NCBI GenBank assembly: GCA_030867875.1
Contig: JAOWCC010000916.1
Span: forward strand, 1,248,001 to 1,312,000
Source: Actinernus sp. WN-2022
Lineage: Eukaryota; Cnidaria; Anthozoa; Actiniaria; Actinernidae
DNA length: 64,000 nucleotides
Direction of reading: 5' to 3'
The notes below the pieces were generated by a model. It was not told the DNA's origin and ran no database searches. It worked only from the letters and a program-made list of their open reading frames with translations. The position numbers were made by a program, and so were the translations under genes. Positions 31,110 through 42,017 of the stretch are shown here, piece by piece (position 1 is the first letter of the stretch; each line of letters begins with the position of its first letter).

Positions 31110-32140
31110 CCTTCAAAATCCATGCTGATTTGACTGCACAGTACAATTCAATAAATCTGGGAAGAATAATGAATGGCGGTGTCGTGCACCAACACGCAGG
31201 TCACGGAAATAACGTTTTGCATATTTTTTTGATCCAGTCTCTCTCTGATCACACATTGACCTCAAAACAATGATAATCGGTAAATTGAGCCCTTTCCACA
31301 ATTAATGATAGTCGTTGTTTTGAGACCGAGACTGTGTTGGTGCAGCGCAGTATGCGCGAATCATGCATAGACCCTGGGTAACCAATGGCCGTGTCCAAAA
31401 ATTTTAAGTCAGCTCCTACAACCCCTTGCATTGTGACACTGTAACCTTTGCTTTCGGTCAAAGTAATCGAAACGGTTGATATCTATTGGCGCTAAAATTT
31501 CGATATGAGTCCCATCAATAGCTCCCAGCGCCTGAGGAATTTTACAGTTTTCGTTGTCCTTGAATGCCGTGATAGCAATCATTGTCTCGTCTCTAGTGGC
31601 AGAGAAATGGATGCAAACTGAAGAATGAAGATTGAGCGCTCTACAAAAATCCAATGTGATCTTGATAGCAGTTGATTTACCAATTCCGAATACTGTTCCT
31701 GTCGCGCGGTATGTATCTCCAGTTGCAAGCCTCCAAATAGCAATTGCAACACGCTTCTGTACGGGTATGGCGTTGCGCATATAGGGATCTTGTCGTTGCA
31801 TTTCAGGGCCAACAAGTTGGACAACGTACTCGAAAGTTTCCTTTCGCATTCGGAAATGGCGTAACCAATATACATCTAGCACAGGATTCGTTGAGATTTC
31901 CTCAAACCATCGTTGTGGCCGGGGGATTGTCCAAAATCGCCTAGCCTGTCCAGGATTGTCATTCTCCCATACCAACAGCACTGAATTCAGTAACATTTGC
32001 TGCAAGAAAAACCGACGACGGCAAAGCCGCTGCAGCATACAAAATCGCACCCGTCTACGCCGATATACCCGTGCTCGTTCACGGCGGGCTATTTGTCACC
32101 ATCTAGGAAAAATACAAGTTGCTCAGCTTGATTCTCCATG
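31110..32140 (-). pseudogene. Harbinger/PIF transposase relic
   Basis: On the minus strand the main frame (32,050-31,409) carries a helix-turn-helix-like region (KRVAIAIWRLATGDTYRATG, then GIGKSTAIK) and GAIDGTHIEI with the first catalytic Asp. The frame then shifts, and the next one carries YSVTMQGVVGADLKF and GYPGSMHDSRILR with the second Asp. The conserved C-terminal part with the catalytic Glu is not recognisable; the reading becomes nonsense after about 31,330. A possible true start is the ATG at 32,140 in another frame. HARBI1-type enzymes cut and paste with 3-bp TAA/TTA duplications and often mobilise short MITEs such as 34,261-34,580. This copy is inactive. Confidence 0.88.
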
Positions 32141-32399
32141 ATAAAACAAAGGTCAAATGTCTACGGCGCTAGTGATAACACATTGACAACTCGTCAATTA
32201 ACAACCAACCTTTGGCTTCCCGCAGATTTTCAAGCGCGTGCTATAGCTAATTTAACAAGAAGCTGCACGCAGCTTGAACTCCGGCGTATTTTGTGTAATG
32301 CGAACTATCTCAGATACTGCGTGTTTGCCAATTACAACGCACAATCAGATGCGAAAGTACGCACACACAGTTGATCTCATCTAAAACGAATCAGAACAC

Positions 32400-32840
32400 G
32401 AGTGAACAAAAGTAGAACATAAGCGACTTAAAGTAAGCCAGGGTACCCTAGGGTAACACAGGTAGCCCAAAAATACTAGGATCCAAATATTAAGATGATC
32501 TGTACTAAAACTCCACATGAGTCAGGACATGAGTGAACACGAGTGCACAGCGGTTTGCTTTATCGGGTTACCTGTGTTATCAGTGCGGTACCCTATTTTG
32601 TATTTCCGGGCTACCTGTGTTATTTTAGCTTGGCTTAGTTGTGTCGGGTTACTTGTGTTTTAAGTAAGGTACCCTGTCTTTGTATTTTCGGGCTTCTTTT
32701 GTTCACATCGTTATTAGCATGCACACAGCCATATCACTGTTAGTACACACGCACAATCAGTCATATTGGATTGCACAATCAGATGCGAAAGTATACACGC
32801 ACAGTTGCATCACATAGCAGCGCCAGAGTAACAAGAAGCT
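32400..32840. repeat. Degenerate repeats with GGGTTACCTGTGTTAT core
   Basis: Variants of 'cgggttacctgtgttatcagtg' and 'ggtaccctgt' recur irregularly here and again at 33,300-33,910 and 34,738-34,760. Related 'gaacacgagtgaacacgagtgcac' tracts occur with them. No fixed period. Confidence 0.55.
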
Positions 32841-32850
32841 GCACGCACCT

Positions 32851-33239
32851 TTAAAGAGGAACTAAAGCCTAAATCAATTCAATAGCTATGCAAAGATGTA
32901 TTCCAAATAAATAAATTGTGCTATTTAATTTTTCTATGTTACGTGTCTATGAAGAGAAAAGCTGAAACCTTCCTCGCATCCTCCGCTCAGACGGCTCAGC
33001 TTTGTTTTTTGTTGCTGGACTAACGGCTCCTATAATTGCGAACCACTGTGTTTTCTTGAATATGGGGAAATTTGCTTTGAATTGAGCCACCACACCGATC
33101 TAAATTGATCGGCGGAGAATCGAACTTGAAAACTAACTTGAAAACTAATTGCTAATTGTCTCTTCAAAGACGCGCAACACAGACAAATATAATAGCAGAA
33201 CTTATATATTTATAATACATATTTGTTTAGATGTGTTAA
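32851..33239. mobile_element. TTAA-flanked MITE G2 (degenerate relative of G1)
   Basis: Left end AGAGGAACTAAAGCCTAAAT follows TTAA (32,851-32,854). The inner 'tatttaatttttctatgtta' and right 'cacagacaaatataat' match G1. The right tip is eroded before TTAA at 33,236-33,239. Confidence 0.65.
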
Positions 33240-33910
33240 TACAAGTAGAACACGAGTGAATACGAGTGCACGCAAGTTAAACACGAATCAACACGAGCAA
33301 CACCACGTAAGCCAGGGTACCCGCTAGGATTACAAAAATACTAGGATCCAAATACTAGTAGGATCTGAAATATAACTCCACGATTCAGGACACGAGTGAA
33401 CATCAGTGCACTAGCGCTTCATGATTTAATTAACACAAAATCAGAATCAGAATAAAATAATAAAAATGGTGGTATCGGCTTAGTTGTTTCGGGATATCTG
33501 TGGTATCAGTGTGTGCCGTGGTACCTGTGTTGTCCTATTGTTATCAATGTGGTACATTACTATACTCTATGTATTGTCGGGCTATCTGTGTTATCCCAGG
33601 GGAACGCAATTATGATACTCTAATCTCATCTAATCTAAAGTGCACAGCGGTTCATAATTTAATTAACAAAAAATATTATAATACAAAATAATAATTGTTT
33701 TATCGTCTTAGTTGTTTCGGGTTACCTGTGTATCAGTGCGATACCAGCCCAAAACAAATTGCATCCAAATACTATGAGGATCTGATCTAGAATACCACAC
33801 GAGTGAACACGAGTACACTAGTTAGCGTTTCATCATTTAATTAACCAACATTTACAATTAAAAAACAAATTCTGTTATCTTCTTAGTTGTTTCGGGTTAC
33901 CTGTGTAAAT
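33240..33910. repeat. Second block of degenerate CTGTGTTATC-type repeats
   Basis: Three diverged copies of 'agttgtttcgggttacctgtg' (about 33,482, 33,708, 33,883), each preceded by a 'catcatttaattaac' stretch, suggest a decayed repeat of roughly 200 bp. Confidence 0.5.
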
Positions 33911-34257
33911 GCCGCGTGAAGCTGCAAAAGCAGCCCATTGCGTTACTATCTGTGACCCCGTGTGCACCCATGAATCGTTGCAGGTGAGCAATGTTTTGAT
34001 TAGTCTGATATTGTGGTCATTAAAAATATTTGTTTGCAGAAGTACACAGTTTCAAGTTTCGAGTTGACTGCCGTAAATGGTTGGATAGCAAGTAGATTTG
34101 GTTACATACATGTATAGAACTTACGAACAATAGAGCCTGATTTCTACGAAATCTAACAGAACAAAAACAGTATGTAGACTTATGATTACAGAGTTACAAA
34201 GTGAATATACAAGAAAAGAAAGACTTACTTATTATATTTTATTCCAATAATTTTAAT

Positions 34258-34583
34258 TAAGGGAAGAGGTCAAAACAATGGTACTCTGGCGGGACCCAAT
34301 TTTGATGGAAGGGGGGTTGTACCCGGAACCCACCACCTATTTTGGCAAAATCTAGATTTTTGATCAAAAATATCTTCTTAAATAAAATACTTATTGAAGA
34401 AGTAACTATATTTCTAGTTTCTATAGGAACAGAAGAACGTGTCTACATTAAAATCAGGTATCCTATTTTACAAGGCGAGAAAATCACCCTCGAAAAAAGG
34501 GGTTGGGGCATTACCGCCACCCAAAACCTCCCCTGACACAATTGGGTCCCATTCGAAATCCATTGTTTTGACCTCTTCCCTAA
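34258..34583. mobile_element. Harbinger-type MITE with TAA duplication
   Basis: The element is 34,261-34,580 (320 bp), GGGAAGAGGTCAAAACAATGG-type ends inverse to each other, with TAA at 34,258-34,260 and 34,581-34,583. Three-base TAA duplication fits PIF/Harbinger. Confidence 0.82.
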
Positions 34584-34920
34584 GTCTTTTTCTTTAAATA
34601 TATACATATAGATATATTAACACATAGTACACATACAGTGAATATACAAGTCATATAAAAATATTAAATAGATAAATGGTGAAGGCTTAAAGTTAAGTTA
34701 AGGCTTAAGTAACAATAAGTGCCAATATATGCCCTCCGTTTTTTCGGGCTACCTGTGTAATGCTTGTGCAAACAAAACAACTATGAAACTGTTGATTGCT
34801 GAAGAGATCGAGTGCCACTACATGGCAATGAAAAACAGCAAATTGCCAGTTGAGGAAACCTTACGAGCTTGCTTAACCGTTATGAGTTTGTTTATCAACG
34901 GCCTCATAAATGAAAGCTAA

Positions 34921-35445
34921 TATATAATAATAATAATCGATTTATGTAGCGCTAAAGTCCCATAGCGCTTTACAATACACTGAAGTATTAAAAACTAACT
35001 TACTAAAAATGTTACGCAATAATACCGATACAGTAACGTATCGTTTTACAAGTAATTCTCTATTTTATACCAAAAAGAAAATTGAATAATCATAATAATG
35101 GCATAAATACTTGGCAACATATAATATACCAAAAGCTTTGAATTAAAAATACTTGTTTTAACACTATAATTAAAAGAACTAAGAGAAACAACCCGAGGAA
35201 TCAATAGACCTCATTTCCAGTGGTAACGAGTTCCATAAAATAAGAGCAGATACCAAAACATCCGAAGTCCACATGATTTCAAATTATACTTCACGATCTT
35301 GAATAAATGCTGACTTGCCGAGCGTAGCTTCGGGACTTGTCGAACAAGTAGCTTGTTGAATAAATTAAATGCTCTTGATTGTTTATTTGTTTCATGACAG
35401 AAGTACACGTGCTTTGGGTAACAAATTTCATAATTTCTACCGGAT
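34921..35445 (-). pseudogene. Second LINE 3' fragment
   Basis: On the minus strand the 3' end resembles that of the 26.5-kb LINE: a (TAA)n-type tail and 'tgtagcgctaaagtcccatagcgcttta', close to 'tatagcgccat...atggcgcttta'. Upstream of that tail, 'gagttaccactggaaatgag' type sequence would encode LPLEMRS, a familiar CR1/L2 C-terminal motif, but frames are broken. Confidence 0.6.
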
Positions 35446-36637
35446 TAAAAACACAATCGAACCCATGAATTTCCCCCGGTGCTTCGAATATGATTTGACC
35501 TCGGCAGGAAGCCAGTAATATTCGTTTAGGACCTTTAGATTTAAATTGGGCTTACGAAAGCACAAGCAAACAAATACTCTTGGTAGCTGAAATTAATGTA
35601 CTAGGCATATCACAGACACAGATATTTTAAATAGAGCGATAATTAGAACAAAAAGCAATTAACAGACAAACTGAGAGGTTTTTTTCACTCATGAATGCAA
35701 AGAATCAGTTCGAATTTATGAGTGAAAAAAATTCGTCTGCGTCCTTCCAGGCTATGTTTCGATTTCCAAAGTCTTATCCTGTTCAGTTTATACGGTTTCC
35801 AATGACAAATCCAACTTCTATTTACTCTTAACAGCCTTTCAAGTCATTCCAGTGTTTCTTTACGGTCATTATGGATTCTTAAGTCATTTCCAGTTCGGAT
35901 CATACGGTTTATCAAATCAAATCCAGTACAATAATTACGGCTTTTAGATCGAGTCAACTGACCTTGTTCGATTTCCTAAAACGGTCTCCAGTTCAGTTCT
36001 TCAGGATATTTACGTGAATCTCGCCAGAATTTGTCCCGCTTTGAACAACCTGAATCTCCATTGCAACAGTCATGTGAAGACAAATATAGATATGCCTTAG
36101 AGCAAGAGCGTTGTGTAGTACAATTTAACGGTAACCGTTTGCACAGACGAAAGCCCGAATAGATTTTTCGTGAAGCATGAACCCTAACCCAGTGTCTTCG
36201 TTGAACGCTTGTATGAGATTAAAGCTTGGTCATATCAGATCTCTTGTCATTCACTTTAATTGGTTTTGACTAATTGCTTGACCTCTTATCTGCCAATTGC
36301 CTAGAACATCTGATCCCGGATTGTATTTTGATAGCTATATTTTCAATTCTTTGTTGCCTTTATCAATGACTCATACGGTCCTAGACTAGAAGGCGCCGTA
36401 GTTTCGCCTGAGTCCACAATACTTCATCCATATTAATAACTCGATTAGAGAGAAGATAGAGGCAATTTAAGTACTTCATGACGTGACGGTAGCCTTAAAC
36501 CCTCTAAAACTCTCTACTGAACATTTATCTTTCAACTAATGCGCATGCCTCCTGCTTTATCGCTCGATCACAGCATCTCCGACCCACATTGTTAGCGGCA
36601 AAGGTCAGAACTGATCAAAAAATTTACAAGAAACATT
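35446..36637. other. No gene; one small hairpin
   Basis: 35,682-35,730 contains TTTTTTTCACTCATGAAT and its inverse around a short loop. Otherwise nothing is recognised. Confidence 0.4.
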
Positions 36638-36775
36638 AATAATAATAATAAAAAAAAGACACAGACTGCATTTTAAGACTCCGGCTGCTGCCATAGCAGC
36701 GCCGGAGTAATAATAATAAAAAAAAGACACAGACTGCATTTTAAGACTCCGGCTGCTGTCATAGCAGCGCCGGAG
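36638..36775. repeat. Two tandem 68-bp units each containing a GC-rich hairpin
   Basis: 'gacacagactgcattttaag' begins at 36,658 and 36,726. Each unit includes CTCCGGCTGCTG ... CAGCGCCGGAG, a stable stem, bordered by AAT repeats. The first and second units differ by one base in the loop. Confidence 0.85.
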
Positions 36776-36852
36776 TAATTAGCATCGTGCTACAGCACGT
36801 TCTCTAGCTCAGGTGTGACCACGGCCTAAGGAGACTGGTAATACTAGACCGA

Positions 36853-36990
36853 ATGAGAGCTTCGAGTTACGCGAAAAGGTCATCCATGACCAGATTAAAT
36901 ACTCCGCCATTCGCCAACACGTCCACTAAACTCAAGAAGTGCACGTCTCCAGTTTTGTTTCTCGCATTATTAACCGCTATTGTCATCGAG
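36853..36990 (+). CDS. Candidate first exon with membrane anchor
   Basis: ATG at 36,853 opens 46 codons ending in phase 0 at a strong donor (ATCGAG|GTAAGA). The first 29 residues are basic and Ser/Thr-rich (MRASSYAKRSS), followed by CTSPVLFLALLTAIVI, long enough for a signal anchor, the layout of a type II Golgi/ER membrane protein. The next exon is not identified. The downstream sulfotransferase exon cannot simply be joined because its frame does not fit phase 0 at its acceptor. It may be a chance combination of frame and donor. Confidence 0.35.
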
Positions 36991-37360
36991 GTAAGAACTG
37001 AATTAAGGGTTAATATTTCTTTAACGTCTTATTGCACGTTTAAGTAACATAAATAAGACAAGTATTTAGGTCTCTTTCATAAACACAATCATCACCAAAC
37101 AATATCACCAATTTAAATATAAGCATGTGGCATCAGGTTTTCGAATTCTCTCAGTCTGCGAGAGAACTAGCTATAGCCAGAGCATGTGTCAATTCATCAG
37201 TACTAGCGAAGCCATGATAGGATAACAAATCGAGCATCACTATATATAAACATAATGAAACATGTCACCTCCCAACTGTTCTATCCAGAAGATTCGCAAA
37301 CATTCAGCACATTGTTGGGTGATGTTATATATTATTCTTTGCTCGTTTAGGCTTCGAATA

Positions 37361-37652
37361 AAGGGGATATGTCATGGTACTGCGCATGTATCGAGTAATC
37401 GCTCGTTTAGTGGCTGTTAATTGGATACAAACAGTTAAACTTCCCTCCCTCGATGCTTGATTGAAAGGATTTTCAATATTTTCCCTGGATACTGTTTATA
37501 TACACAGTTCGTTAGTCATTTTTGCATATTTGCTTTCATTTTAGGCATCCCACATGGCCGAGAGGTTCGTTAGTTCATATCAAAATCGGTGGAAATAGCT
37601 CTTTCCGGCCCGGAAAAACGAATGTAAAGTCTTACCGTGACACAGCCCCTTT
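37361..37652. mobile_element. Element L1 with internal tRNA-like boxes
   Basis: AAGGGGATATGTCATGG ... CCGTGACACAGCCCCTT ends are imperfect inverse. The same element recurs at 53,409-53,700. The interior contains TGGCCGAGAGGTTCG, a good A box. Confidence 0.65.
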
Positions 37653-39449
37653 AATGGTGTCTTGTAGCAACAGGTAACAACGAAAATTATGAATTTTATG
37701 TCTGTATAAGCTAGGATAGTATTGTGATAACTATAGACACGGAAGAAACATGGGTGGGTGGTAAGCTTGGCCGGGAACTGGGTATTCAACGCGACAATAT
37801 TACATTTATTAATAATAGTTGGGAGGTGACATGTTTAATTATGTTTCTATGCAGTGATGCTCGATTTGTTATCGCTAGTACTGATGAATTAACATATGAT
37901 GATAACATAGATAGAACAGTAAATTATTTAGATTAGAAACTGGCCTCTAGCATATTAGTTACGTACTTATATATTAATTAGCAGACTCAGGACTAATGAA
38001 CTGGTTTCCTATGAAATTGAATAATCCTGGAACCTTATAATTGAGACCAGGCTCATGCAACGGAATTGATATCTTCTAGTGGCGTAGTTAAAAAAGAGGA
38101 TTTGGGAAAGCTTTTGTGAATTAACAGACTGCAAGTAGTTGTACCTTTGTACACCAAATAGTTTTATAATGTGCTAGCAAATGTTCAGGCTATGCCATTT
38201 TAAATACGTTTATCTAAAGTGAGAAAATTTGTATACCACGTGACTAATTGAACGTGCTTTGTAGTTATTCTAGTTCTTTTGATTGACAAATAAATTTTAG
38301 GCAGCAACTCGTACCAATTTCTATCCAACACACCCCTTTAATGATGGACATAGCCACCAAGCTTGAGCTTAATTTTGGCATAAAATAGAATGGGTTCGGC
38401 CTTATTTGGTAAAGAATTTCAAATGTTAGGAAATCAACCCTTAGAAAAGAACCAACACATACGAACGCACAGGAGGTGCTGTCTGACTGGACCATACAAA
38501 TAAGGGCCAGTTTTATAAAATCAGTCCAGAATTAGAAGAATCAAGTTGAAGAATAAAGCAGTTTTAAAATCCAGTGGTCGAAGATCCCGTTCGGTACCTC
38601 TCTGACGATATTAATACCGCATGGGTTATACAGAAATCGATGAGCTTGGATATTGCATGCAGAGTCAGCACTGCGTGACATTTCTACTTCGCCGGAATCC
38701 TGGATTGCAATAATTTGAATAAAGACACCTTTCAATTTACCAAGAGAGCCATAAGCCTCGGTGGAATTTTATTTAGGATTAATACTGGCTACAATGCCGG
38801 TTTTGTTCGATCACGGAACAGTATCACGTTAGCTCTCATATTGTTCCCTTGACCCCTGTGACAAACCTCGCACGTGCCGTATTAAAAATTGTGCAAAGAA
38901 AAATACAATGAACAGCAATCATGCAGAGAAAGCATTTGAAGGACTAGGAATATGTAATTTCTGACGCTTGAGTGACGAAGGAACGAATTATTCTGATGGC
39001 ACGATAGAGAGGTTGGGTTATCCTCTAGGGATATAGTCATACTATTTAAGTACTTGGCGGGAAATATCAAAATACGAATGTCTCTTGGTATTGTAGTCAG
39101 AATAAACCCTTTCAGCTTGCCAGTTTGGTGCCTCATTTACCTCGTGATAGTTCTCCAGAGGATTCTGTGCTTTGTTTTCCAATTATAGAAAAAAGAATTA
39201 CTCACGGGAAAAGTCACGTATTCTAAAATGGGGCAAAGGTCTATTCCTTACCTTGACCCATGCAGGTGACATCGGCAGGTTGAAAGTTCTCGTTTTAGGC
39301 ACCACTACGTAAACTTTGTGTTATGCAAATTAAAGTAGAACCCCAAACTCTATTTCAAGATAGGTTATTTCGGCCAAAGGTAAATTAACAATCAACAAGC
39401 CGAATACGAAAAGGCCTCTAGTTTTAATGAAAATTATATTTTTTAAATA
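37653..39449. other. Likely intron or 5' flank of the sulfotransferase gene
   Basis: No exon is recognised. Short frames lack domains. If the gene has an upstream exon it would lie in or beyond this stretch. Confidence 0.35.
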
Positions 39450-39467
39450 ATGTTTCTTGTTTTCAGG

Positions 39468-40208
39468 ATGAAGTTCATTTGTGCAGGCTTTTCAAAAACC
39501 GGCACTACATCTCTTGCAAAAGCCCTGAGACTCCTTGGTTACAAGGTATACGACTTTGACGAACACGTGTCTTATCATCTTGATGTCTGGTATGAGTTTT
39601 TCAAGAACAATAAACCCATAGATTTCAAGACATTGTATGAAGACATCGATGCAGTAATTGGTGCACCGTCTTACTTTTTCTATGATGACATTTTGGAAGC
39701 ATTTCCTGACAGCAAAGTGATCTTGAGTATCAGAGACAGCAGTGAGGTATGGGTCGACAGCTTGGTGAAGTATCGATCCCTACGAGAATCCCTGAAGTTG
39801 TTACAGGCAATGTATTGGTTGACACCAACCGGGAGGAAATATTTCACTATCATTTTGGGGATAAGAAGTTTCGGCTTTGGAACTCCAACATTTTCCTCAA
39901 CTCGCATTATGAGGAAAAGATATAATGCCCACAACGCACTTGTTACAGCTACTATTCCAAAAGACAAGCTTCTTGTCTTGAACGTAAAGGAAGGTTGGGC
40001 TCCGCTGTGTAAGTTTCTTGACGTAGAAGTACCTGATTGTCTATTTCCACGGGAAAATGTTTCAGGTGCAGCTATTAAAGATAAGGGTTTTTATCGATCA
40101 CTTGGACTAAAGCAGATGAAAAAGGAGCTGATGGAAAGAGCTGTAGTCTGTTGTGGCCTGTTATTTTCAGGTCTTGTTTTGTATTTAGCGGTCTACGTTA
40201 TCGGATAG
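39468..40208 (+). CDS. Sulfotransferase-family protein with C-terminal membrane anchor
   Basis: ATG at 39,468 gives 246 residues. I chose it because TTGTTTTCAG, a splice acceptor, ends one base before it, and an upstream ATG would lie in intron. GFSKTGTTSLAKAL (7-20) is the PAPS 5'-phosphosulfate loop. SKVILSIRDSSEVWVDSL (82-99) is the strand and helix that hold the 3'-phosphate. The last 22 residues form one hydrophobic span ending ...AVYVIG, so the enzyme is probably tail-anchored. Length and layout fit the short cytosolic-type sulfotransferase group (Sulfotransfer_4-like) often expanded in cnidarians. The acceptor is unknown, and some relatives have lost activity. The frame is intact with no internal stop. 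Confidence 0.88.
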   Translation: MKFICAGFSKTGTTSLAKALRLLGYKVYDFDEHVSYHLDVWYEFFKNNKPIDFKTLYEDIDAVIGAPSYFFYDDILEAFPDSKVILSIRDSSEVWVDSLVKYRSLRESLKLLQAMYWLTPTGRKYFTIILGIRSFGFGTPTFSSTRIMRKRYNAHNALVTATIPKDKLLVLNVKEGWAPLCKFLDVEVPDCLFPRENVSGAAIKDKGFYRSLGLKQMKKELMERAVVCCGLLFSGLVLYLAVYVIG

Positions 40209-40631
40209 TATTCTGTAAACATGATCTTTGCCCCCCAATAAGGTACCATCCTTCTGATTTAGAACTGTATAAATGTCAAACCTCCATTGATTAACGTGAC
40301 TGATAAATGCAAGCAGTCGAAATGCCACTGAGTGTTAACCGAAAACTAGGACCTTAGTTGAAAATGTTGAAGTATGTCTTCAATGTTATAGGCACTCTAA
40401 ACCAAATGTTTTCAACCATAATGAATCTTGAGATATATATTTCAGGGTTTTCGTGAGCGGTGAGTTTTTGAGAAGACCAGATAGCTCAAGGTTTGGTTAC
40501 TGCTTGATCGCGTTATGAGGTCGTATGGGTTTCATGTCAGCAAAATATTGGAAATAAATCTACCTTAACTCAAAGGATTATTGTTCTAGTTTTTTTCCTA
40601 AGCTACATCTGTTTATCCACGTTCCCTTTCG
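40209..40631 (+). other. Probable 3' UTR of the sulfotransferase and flank
   Basis: 'tggaaataaatctacc' at about 40,549 could include a poly(A) signal (AATAAA at 40,553). Nothing else is recognised. Confidence 0.35.
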
Positions 40632-40706
40632 GCTAAATTGAACAAATTGCACTTACCGACCACTTACCAACGGTCGGTGAGTGCAACTTGTTCAATTTAG
40701 CCGAAC
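40632..40706. repeat. Near-perfect 75-bp hairpin
   Basis: TCGGCTAAATTGAACAA ... TTGTTCAATTTAGCCGA with inner GGTCGGT/ACCGACC stems around a 7-bp loop. Confidence 0.85.
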
Positions 40707-40859
40707 TATTACAGTTGGGATGATCGGAGTGTCTCTGATTGGTTGAAATACAATCTTGAATTATCGATTAGCTCTTAGTTGCAATCTCAGTTACCGAAGA
40801 GGCGAACTACAAGTTTCTTTTCAAAGTATATAACTACCGTTTGCTTAGCAGTGGATAAC

Positions 40860-41530
40860 CCTCATGACCAACCATGACATTCAAGCCTATTTAGCGTGTT
40901 TCGTGTTGTCGGTGGCTCATTTGCTTCGATCATTCAGCGGCTAGTTAAGCGAAATGTCGTACTGTCAAAACATTTACATGTAAGTGATCAAAAAGGATAC
41001 TGTAATACTTGGTTATAATTTCATAACCTACACACACTGAGCTATCATAGAACACAGGGCCAATTTCAAGCCGGTTCTTTTGCTAGGCAGTGAATCTCGG
41101 CTATGAATAAGTAACTACATGTAAGATGGCCGTTCTTTCACCCAAGCAAAGAAGGCAGCCTCGGTAGTATACCTTGAAAATAACTGCATTCTGTACCTAA
41201 CCTCTTCAGCTACTGACCTGGCAAAAGAGCTGGCTTGAAAAGTGGCCTGCTGTGCTGTGTGCAAGGCCTCTGGAATATTGAAGTTGAAATACGAGCAGGA
41301 GGTGTGAAACGTGTTGAACATGATTGTTTAGATTATGTTTTGACAGCCATAGGATATATTCGCTTGACCGGGCCGAGCCGCTGAAAGAAGGAAGTAAACG
41401 AGCTAGCAACACACGCTAAATATGCTTGAATTTCATGGTTGTTCATGACCGTGATCCACTGCCAAGCAAACGAGTAGCCTCGGCAATTATATACCTTGAA
41501 AAGAACTCTGTTGTTCGCATTCAACTTCTG
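40860..41530. repeat. Inverted duplication of a 100-400-bp segment
   Basis: 40,862-40,945 ('catgaccaaccatgacattcaagc' region) matches the inverse of 41,375-41,455. The stretches near 41,150-41,200 and 41,475-41,520 ('gcctcgg..attataccttgaaaa..aact') are direct relatives. The encoded NNHEIQAYLAC-like frame is present in both but has no known domain. Confidence 0.55.
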
Positions 41531-42017
41531 AGCTTGTACTTAATTTTATGCATCGTGAAACGGCTATCTCAGCTATGTTATCAGTATGGAATTTTCTGGC
41601 TCGTTGCTCAGACGTATCTTTCGAGGGTAGCGATAAGAGTCGGCTGTCTTCTCAGGCTTGTTGGGGAGTGTGTAACCAGGTTCATAATGGCCGCATCCTA
41701 ATTTGCATATGTGATTTCCCGTTTCGGTAGTTTCTCCACATGTATAGCAACTATGAACATTGCCATGTGAAAGAGCATGTCGACATTAGTGAACTTGTGA
41801 AAGTTGAGTGCTTTAGCTTATAAAGCAATGAGGTTACAGCCAGTTGAAATTAGAGAGATTTGTATGAGAAAAACAACGGAGGCCTTTATAGGCCTCGCTT
41901 TCATGTTTTTCTGCATTACAAATGCTTATAGCTCAACAGCAATTTTCCACATTGCTCTAAAACTCAAAACAATTACTAGTTTTAATGTGATCTTTCATGT
42001 GGTAGCATTGGTTTCTC
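41531..42017. other. No recognised feature
   Basis: Short frames only. Confidence 0.35.

Noticed and set aside
39450..40208. Start codon at 39,450 for the sulfotransferase
   Set aside because: It lies upstream of the splice acceptor ending at 39,466, hence in intron; ATG at 39,468 also matches the family's usual N-terminus.
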